Assembly (NCBI GenBank): GCA_949527715.1
Contig: CATEWF010000002.1
Span: forward strand, 1-56,585
Direction: 5' to 3'
Length of the DNA stretch: 56,585 bases
DNA from: an uncultured Mycoplasmatota bacterium
GTDB taxonomy: Bacteria > Bacillota_I > Bacilli_A > Mycoplasmatales > Mycoplasmoidaceae
Made by a program: the position numbers and the translations under genes. This document shows, piece by piece, positions 50,470 to 56,585 of the stretch. Under the pieces are notes generated by a model. The model was not told where the DNA came from and searched no databases. It worked only from the letters and a program-made list of their open reading frames with translations. Position 1 is the stretch's first letter. Each line of letters opens with the position of its first letter.

Positions 50470-53400
50470 TTATAAAGTTGTCATAATACTTCTGATTTCA
50501 CTTTCGCTTACTTTTGAAGAAGTTTCTGAATTAGATTTTAACATACCATATGAAATAGAAGACCAACGTCTTCTCCATCCAGGTTTAAAATCACCACCAT
50601 CTTTCAATGAAGCACCCCAAGGTTCTAATACATAATTTCCACACATTTTTTTAATCGAGTTAAAAAGTGTCTTACCATTAGAGTTATTCATCTGATTAAT
50701 TTGTTGGTCAGTAATTGTAGCATATCCCCATTTACCCTTTTCGAATGATTCGCCTTTCAATGCTCTAATAACAAAAGATGGATTTCCTGTCCAATATACA
50801 ATATACATTGTAATTATAGCGACATAAGGGTCTTTAATTTTATCTATTTTATATTTTTTCCAAAATTTATTCCAAGCATATTCCCTTTGATAATTTACAT
50901 CTGTATTATTACTTCCAACGATACCATTTGTCGCACCTTCCCAAGAACGAGACCATTCAAACCATTTATTAAATGCTTCACTTGTATTTGATATTTTAGA
51001 CGGAACATAAAGATTATTTAAATCATTAGTAGTTAATAACGTATAGGTAAACTTATTATTACATTTTTTCTTATACTTCTTACAATATGTCATAAATGTA
51101 TTAAAATCTGCTGCATTTTTAAATACTTGACAACCTGCACTCATACCATTTACAACTTCAGCCACTTGCATATTACCTGGTTTATGTATGTTTATACCAA
51201 ATGAACCGACATCAATAGGTGCTGTATCATAATCTAAACGGTCATCACGATTATTATCTCTATAAACTTTAACATTTCCGTGAGTTTGACATAATGCTTC
51301 ATATTGTCCTCTATGTAACCTAATAGCATATACATCAACATATTGTCCAGGTACCAAAATAGCAGCACCTTTAGAATTTGATGGTTGTTTTAATTGACTT
51401 AAACCTGGATCTGTTGTTGCATCCCATATGTATTTAATTTCTTTACCATTCTCTTTTAATATACAAACTATGCTATCGTTAAAAGTATTGCTTTGAATTT
51501 TTCCATTATATAGATTTCTAACACCAATAATATTAATATGATTTTCATCTTCATAATATTTATAACCCTTACTCTTAAAAAGTTGCTTAAAATTAGTATT
51601 ATTAATACTATCTACTAATGAAGCGTTACTACTTTCACCACTAAAATCACCACTATAAGGATTTTCACCACTTACATAGGCTTCTTTAATCCAACTCCAA
51701 TACGATGATAAAATAGGTACAGGTGTTTTACTCATTTTCATACCTTTAAATCTTGTAACCATATTTCCTGGTGTCATTGTATGTGTTACATTAAAAATCA
51801 TATAAGCACCTCTCCACATTGGAATATTTAGTAATTGAAAATACATTAAAGGTTGAATTTGAGCATTACCCATCATTTCAACGTCAATTTGATATGAATA
51901 ATTACTGAATATATTATATACATCTTGCCCATAGAAACAAACCTTTCTATCATTACCTTTCGCTAGTTCTGCTACGTGATATAATGTCTTAATAGACTGT
52001 TCTGTTTCCATTGGATTATCCATACTAATATTAAAATTTTTGAATAAATGGTTGTTCTGTTTAGCAAATGCTACACCAAATGCAGGAACGTTATAACCAT
52101 ATTTGGTTACTTTTTCTCTATTAGTTAATTGATTTCCATTAGCAGCATCTTCCTTTTTATTTTCCACTTTAAAAAAGTCAGGTACACTATCGGTAGAATA
52201 AATATCAAATCCGTCAAATCTATGTGAAAAACTATCTGGCATTTTACTTGCTGGTGGATATGTGTATATTACGACAAAGTGATTATCTAATCTAGGTTTC
52301 CCCATTTTATTATATGGCATAGGTCTAAACATATTCTTCATATTCTCAACCGCTTCCGAATTATCTTCTTCAACACCTAAACCTAAATCAACATAATCTG
52401 GCAAACCAACAAATAAACATCTATGTTCAGCTACGATATCCCCAATAAATGAAAAAATACTACTTTTTTCTGAACGTCCTTCATAACTTTTTAACAAACT
52501 ATCAAGATTTACTTTTAGTTTACGTCCAATATCATTATAATATGAATCAATAAACACAAAATTATCTTCAAAAAAATGACTTACATCAAAATGATGTTCA
52601 CTCATATCATTATCTACATTACCAGATAAAGGCAATAACCATTTTTCCCATATATTTTTACAATACAAGTATATTGATAACAATAGATTTGTATCTAAAT
52701 CCATATTTTCGGTTAAATCTGTAGAATGATAATAGTCATCACTACCTCGTGAATTTTTTATTTCTTTTAATTTGTTTACAAAATTATTTATGTATGTTCT
52801 ATATAAATTTGAAGGTATTCTTATTGTACCATTTTTCCTTTTACCAACCGAACTATTTGTCATAATGACAACTTTACCAAAATAGACATCTTTAATCAAG
52901 TTTTGTAGTTCTTCTTTGGTTTCATCAAATAACAAATAGTAACCTTTACCACTATTTTTCATTATACATACAAATGCATAATTTTCACCTAAAAACTGTA
53001 CATTTGCACCACTTAATCTTTTAACATTACCAGTAAGTTTATTACTATTCTGATTATAATTATACATCAACTGATAACCATCAGTTATTTCTTTGTAACC
53101 ATTATTTCTTAATTTTAATTCACAAGAATAAGTGATTTTTAAAAACTGATTTGCAGCAAAATCTTCGAAATATTTTATTAGTTGAGATTTTACATTACTA
53201 TCTAATGACCATCCATCTTTATTTGATTTCGCAATATAATCTTTTATCGTAATACAATTATTAGGTAATGAAACTTCATTATCTTCAATAATATACAATC
53301 CTTCGATACCACCCATAGTAAGTACATTTTTACCATCTTGACTTATATATTTTTTGTAAGTCGGTCCACCGCTCGGATTTGTATACATTATACCATCATC

Positions 53401-56400
53401 TTTAACAGTATCATCTTCTAACATTTTTTGTCTCCACAATAAACCACCAATATAAAGCATATTTAATTTATTGTATATTGCGAAAGAACCATGAGTAGTG
53501 TTTAAACTAAAATCAAAACCACTTGGACATCTCCTTAATGACTGTAGAAATAAAAATGCTTTTGCATTTCTCTTTTGTTTTTCAGATTTAATTTGATTTT
53601 GAGTATAATAAAATGGATGACCGAACAATGAAGCAATTGAAGCACCATCACGATTCCAAACATATATATTTTTTATGAAAAAGTCAGATAAAATTGAATC
53701 TTCACCGATTTTTCCATATTCATTTCCTAATTCATATGTTGTTTTATTAGTATCTTCATTACCATCCATAGACTTAAACCATAGTTTACTATCTGCTATT
53801 ATAGAATTCTTTTGTGGTTGTTCATCTTTTTTGAAATAACTTCTATAAGTTTTGCCAATAAAACTACAAGAAATATTATCAAAACATTTTTTATAGTCTT
53901 CAAAAGAAGTTCTCCAATAACGGTCTAAAAATGATTTATATTCATCTGTTACAGTATAATCATTTACCTTAAAATTTCCACTATTTAGTGTCGTATATGT
54001 TTTTTCAATCTCAGATATCACACTTGTATCTTCAATAATTCTAAACATATCATAATTTACTTCATTTTTCTTTTCGATATTATAAGCAGTCAACCATTTA
54101 TTATCAACTCCGTTTTCTTCCTCACCTTTAAAATAAACCACTCCATTTTCTGAGACTGGTTTAATATATTTAAAGTACTCATTATTATTAAAACTAACCA
54201 ACTTAGATGGTACTAAAGCCTTTTTTAAATTATTTGTAAAATAACAGTATTTAAAATCATTAGAATTTATATTAAAAATATTATGTCTTCCTTCTTTACA
54301 TTCTTGAGCATCTTTTTGTAATTCAAAAGAATGATAAAATTCATCATTATTGTTTTTTCTATCACAATAATTGTCATATTTTTTATCACATGTGATTATT
54401 CCGCTAATAATATCAGTACTATTACCCTTGTTAGTCGGTTCTATCAATTGAACTCTGATATCATCAATATTTCGGCAAGCAAAATAATAGTTATAAGCAT
54501 CAATTTCAGATAAAGTTTTAACCATATTCTCATCTGTTAAACCATTATCCATAATACCTAATATTTGTGCCAATCTGATACCAATATAACCACATAATGA
54601 ATCAAATCCATTATCCACTACATTAGCAAACGGAGATTTATCCCCATTAATATCACATGGTAATGACGGAATGAATTTTATAGGTTGGTTATCTTCAGTT
54701 TTCTTTTCTTCTTCTGATAAAGAGGTTTTTTGGATAGCATTCTGTAAACTCCATACAACTCTTTCCTCAGTCCATTTGTTACTAATATTACCAACCCATT
54801 GATACATATCAGCATATTTTAATTCTTCATCAGTATTGGCATTAGTACCGTTATCACGATTAAAAATTGCAGTCCAAGCAGGTAATTTAAAACTTAAACC
54901 ATTAATACAACTTTCTGGTAAATCGGTATTTTGTAATGTAACACCTAATGCAGAAGCCGTTCTATCGCTATTTTCAATTTCTTTTGCTGCTTCAAATAGT
55001 ATATGACAAAATGTTTCCAAATGACACATAATAATTTTAAAAATATTATATATATTTGGGTCAATTTGTATTTTATCCAAAGTACGTACAATAAATTCTC
55101 GATTTTGTTGTTTTATCGATTCTTTATATAATTCATTGTTATGTCCTAATTTTTCTTTAACACTATTTTTTAAATTAGATAAATCTACAGCAATATATGT
55201 TGTAATTGTTTTTGTAGTTGTTTCTTGTTTGGTTTGTAAAGGTGTTAAATTTATTGTATAACTACCATCTTGTGTAATACAAGGACACTCAATTGTATTA
55301 TTAATTGAACACTTATTACCAAAAGGCCCAGTACAAAAAGAAGTCAATTTGTAAGGACAATCTTTTCTAAGAATATCATACGCAGGGGTTTTATTAAACC
55401 AATTTAAGTTAAGTTCACTTTTATCATTAGACATTAATGGACTACTTAACGAAAAACTATCAATAGAAGATGACTTTTCTGTAAATGGGTGTGGTGGTAT
55501 TAAACTTTCATCTATTCTATTTAGACTGTTACCATTATTATATTCTTTAATTTTATTTTTTAAATTGTTATAAATTGTCTCACAATCATTTTTTAACGAA
55601 GCATTACTACCTACATTAGATGATTTACCATCAAAATCAATTATCAGATTACTTATTTCCTGTAAAAGTTGATTTTCATTCGAAATATTAATACTATTTT
55701 CGTTTTGTACACTGTTTTCATTCTGTACTTCATATAAACAATCTCGAATAGCATTGAAAAAATCAAACAATTTAATTGGCGATTTATTACCACTTAATCT
55801 CCATTCATCTCTATTTATATGTTCATTCCAATAATTAGAACCAACATAATTGCAATATGGGGCTGCTATTAGATATGATAACGGTATATCGGTTAATAAA
55901 GACCATGTATAACCAATAAATGTTACTGTAGCCTCAACATTTCCTGTTTTAGAATTAAAAGAAGCCTTAAAATTAGAACAGGTTAATTGATATGTAACAT
56001 CTTTTCCATAGAAACCTTTTACTTGAAGTCTAAATTTTGGATATGGTATTGTAAAAAACGAACCAAATATATTATCAGCATTAATTTCACCATTACCAGA
56101 CTTACTTGAATGAATGGCTTCCTCTCTACCGAATAAAGCACTACCACGAACATCAACAAATTTTATAACAACAGTTGGTGTATAATAACTTTCAAAAGAA
56201 ATATTAATACTTTCTACACCAAGTCCTTCTATTTGTTCTTGTTTCTTATAACCATCAGCAGAAATTTCCGTATAATATGTTGATAGATATCTATTTCCAT
56301 TTACATCATATAAATTATTTGTATCGGAAACACTTCCATTTAAAACATTATAATGCCCATCTTTATTTAATCTATCTGTCCAACATAAACCCATTTCATT

Positions 56401-56574
56401 TCTAAGTTTGTTATCGAAACGGGAATACTTTTCAATTATTAAATTAAAAGCAATACATAAATCTTCATATGGCGGTGTTATTGGCACGTCCTTTTCATCA
56501 CCACCATATCCATATATATCATTTGGGTCAACATAAACAATTCTACTAAATTTTTCTACGTTTTCTTCTGCCAT
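50470..56574 (-). CDS. Giant tail hub protein (2034 aa) with L,D-transpeptidase-like and GH108-like cell-wall domains
   Basis: Residues about 110-240 (ESYYTPTVVIKFVDVRGSAL, then FRLQVKGFYGKDVTYQLT) and about 1560-1615 (MGNAQIQPLMYFQLLNIPMW, then VTHTMTPGN) look like tail-hub/gp27- or gpD-type beta domains, split by long inserts. Near 1790-1820 a strand INIHKPGNMQ followed by MSAGCQVF recalls an H-x(n)-S-x-G-C site of L,D-transpeptidase-like or DUF5675-like domains. Residues about 1870-2000 (WEGATNGIV with Glu1879, then DPYVAIITMYIVYW) resemble a GH108-type lysozyme fold. So it may puncture and cut peptidoglycan at injection. The ATG at 56574 is close to the window edge. Domain names are from motif memory. 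Confidence 0.75.
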   Translation of the reverse strand: MAEENVEKFSRIVYVDPNDIYGYGGDEKDVPITPPYEDLCIAFNLIIEKYSRFDNKLRNEMGLCWTDRLNKDGHYNVLNGSVSDTNNLYDVNGNRYLSTYYTEISADGYKKQEQIEGLGVESINISFESYYTPTVVIKFVDVRGSALFGREEAIHSSKSGNGEINADNIFGSFFTIPYPKFRLQVKGFYGKDVTYQLTCSNFKASFNSKTGNVEATVTFIGYTWSLLTDIPLSYLIAAPYCNYVGSNYWNEHINRDEWRLSGNKSPIKLFDFFNAIRDCLYEVQNENSVQNENSINISNENQLLQEISNLIIDFDGKSSNVGSNASLKNDCETIYNNLKNKIKEYNNGNSLNRIDESLIPPHPFTEKSSSIDSFSLSSPLMSNDKSELNLNWFNKTPAYDILRKDCPYKLTSFCTGPFGNKCSINNTIECPCITQDGSYTINLTPLQTKQETTTKTITTYIAVDLSNLKNSVKEKLGHNNELYKESIKQQNREFIVRTLDKIQIDPNIYNIFKIIMCHLETFCHILFEAAKEIENSDRTASALGVTLQNTDLPESCINGLSFKLPAWTAIFNRDNGTNANTDEELKYADMYQWVGNISNKWTEERVVWSLQNAIQKTSLSEEEKKTEDNQPIKFIPSLPCDINGDKSPFANVVDNGFDSLCGYIGIRLAQILGIMDNGLTDENMVKTLSEIDAYNYYFACRNIDDIRVQLIEPTNKGNSTDIISGIITCDKKYDNYCDRKNNNDEFYHSFELQKDAQECKEGRHNIFNINSNDFKYCYFTNNLKKALVPSKLVSFNNNEYFKYIKPVSENGVVYFKGEEENGVDNKWLTAYNIEKKNEVNYDMFRIIEDTSVISEIEKTYTTLNSGNFKVNDYTVTDEYKSFLDRYWRTSFEDYKKCFDNISCSFIGKTYRSYFKKDEQPQKNSIIADSKLWFKSMDGNEDTNKTTYELGNEYGKIGEDSILSDFFIKNIYVWNRDGASIASLFGHPFYYTQNQIKSEKQKRNAKAFLFLQSLRRCPSGFDFSLNTTHGSFAIYNKLNMLYIGGLLWRQKMLEDDTVKDDGIMYTNPSGGPTYKKYISQDGKNVLTMGGIEGLYIIEDNEVSLPNNCITIKDYIAKSNKDGWSLDSNVKSQLIKYFEDFAANQFLKITYSCELKLRNNGYKEITDGYQLMYNYNQNSNKLTGNVKRLSGANVQFLGENYAFVCIMKNSGKGYYLLFDETKEELQNLIKDVYFGKVVIMTNSSVGKRKNGTIRIPSNLYRTYINNFVNKLKEIKNSRGSDDYYHSTDLTENMDLDTNLLLSIYLYCKNIWEKWLLPLSGNVDNDMSEHHFDVSHFFEDNFVFIDSYYNDIGRKLKVNLDSLLKSYEGRSEKSSIFSFIGDIVAEHRCLFVGLPDYVDLGLGVEEDNSEAVENMKNMFRPMPYNKMGKPRLDNHFVVIYTYPPASKMPDSFSHRFDGFDIYSTDSVPDFFKVENKKEDAANGNQLTNREKVTKYGYNVPAFGVAFAKQNNHLFKNFNISMDNPMETEQSIKTLYHVAELAKGNDRKVCFYGQDVYNIFSNYSYQIDVEMMGNAQIQPLMYFQLLNIPMWRGAYMIFNVTHTMTPGNMVTRFKGMKMSKTPVPILSSYWSWIKEAYVSGENPYSGDFSGESSNASLVDSINNTNFKQLFKSKGYKYYEDENHINIIGVRNLYNGKIQSNTFNDSIVCILKENGKEIKYIWDATTDPGLSQLKQPSNSKGAAILVPGQYVDVYAIRLHRGQYEALCQTHGNVKVYRDNNRDDRLDYDTAPIDVGSFGINIHKPGNMQVAEVVNGMSAGCQVFKNAADFNTFMTYCKKYKKKCNNKFTYTLLTTNDLNNLYVPSKISNTSEAFNKWFEWSRSWEGATNGIVGSNNTDVNYQREYAWNKFWKKYKIDKIKDPYVAIITMYIVYWTGNPSFVIRALKGESFEKGKWGYATITDQQINQMNNSNGKTLFNSIKKMCGNYVLEPWGASLKDGGDFKPGWRRRWSSISYGMLKSNSETSSKVSESEIRSIMTTL

Positions 56575-56585
56575 ATATAAAAAAT

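Overview
This window is a strongly A+T-rich segment of a large, tailed, T4-like bacteriophage that very probably infects an anaerobic gut member of the Bacteroidota. The phage assignment rests on a linked set of T4-type functions: UvsX/RecA recombinase, gp32-like ssDNA-binding protein, RNase H/FLAP nuclease, gp41/DnaB helicase, primase, gp46/gp47 (SbcC/SbcD) nuclease, thymidine kinase, anaerobic ribonucleotide reductase NrdD/NrdG, gp25 and gp6 baseplate wedge proteins. The host assignment rests on three things seen in the sequence: at least ten intergenic promoters with the Bacteroides form TTTG-N19/20-TAnnTTTG, a BACON-like domain in a tail protein, and a sigma factor that resembles Bacteroidota RpoD. 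NrdD/NrdG fits an anaerobic host.

Layout from left to right. Position 1-430 (+) holds the end of an unknown gene and a 39-aa basic peptide. Position 424-2475 (-) is a promoter-to-terminator operon: a metallopeptidase-like protein of uncertain role, a beta-class DNA methyltransferase, a VWA protein and a small acidic protein. Position 2595-3485 (+) is a lone charged protein. Position 3495-5073 (-) is an operon of small, partly membrane proteins. Position 5175-9089 (-) holds a membrane-protein pair that could be lysis-related and several unknowns. Position 9180-13613 (-) holds gp46, a phage sigma factor and small acidic proteins. Position 13711-15574 (-) holds primase and a RuvC-like resolvase, divergent from gp47 (+, 15632-16459). 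Position 16456-34948 (-) is an 18-kb block of tightly overlapping tail/baseplate genes, including a 2220-aa giant. Position 35020-38034 (-) holds gp6, gp25 and NrdG, followed by NrdD and an intein-containing replicative helicase. Position 42940-48508 (-) holds a recombination/replication cluster (unknown 290 aa, RNase H, small protein, UvsX, thymidine kinase, gp32). Position 48667-56574 (-) holds small virion-type proteins and a 2034-aa tail hub fused to two cell-wall-acting domains.

Logic of expression. The host-type promoters sit in front of replication, recombination, nuclease and accessory genes, and none was found in front of the tail operon. This suggests host RNA polymerase reads the early/middle genes and the phage sigma factor (lacking region 3) redirects it to late genes. 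A separate long AT motif precedes three other operons and may be a second promoter class. Nearly every transcription unit ends in a clear hairpin. At three convergent gene pairs the hairpin contains both stop codons. No tRNA, CRISPR array, insertion sequence or reverse transcriptase was seen. No gene-free stretch exceeds 300 bases; the longest are 45432-45599 and 48509-48666, both described.
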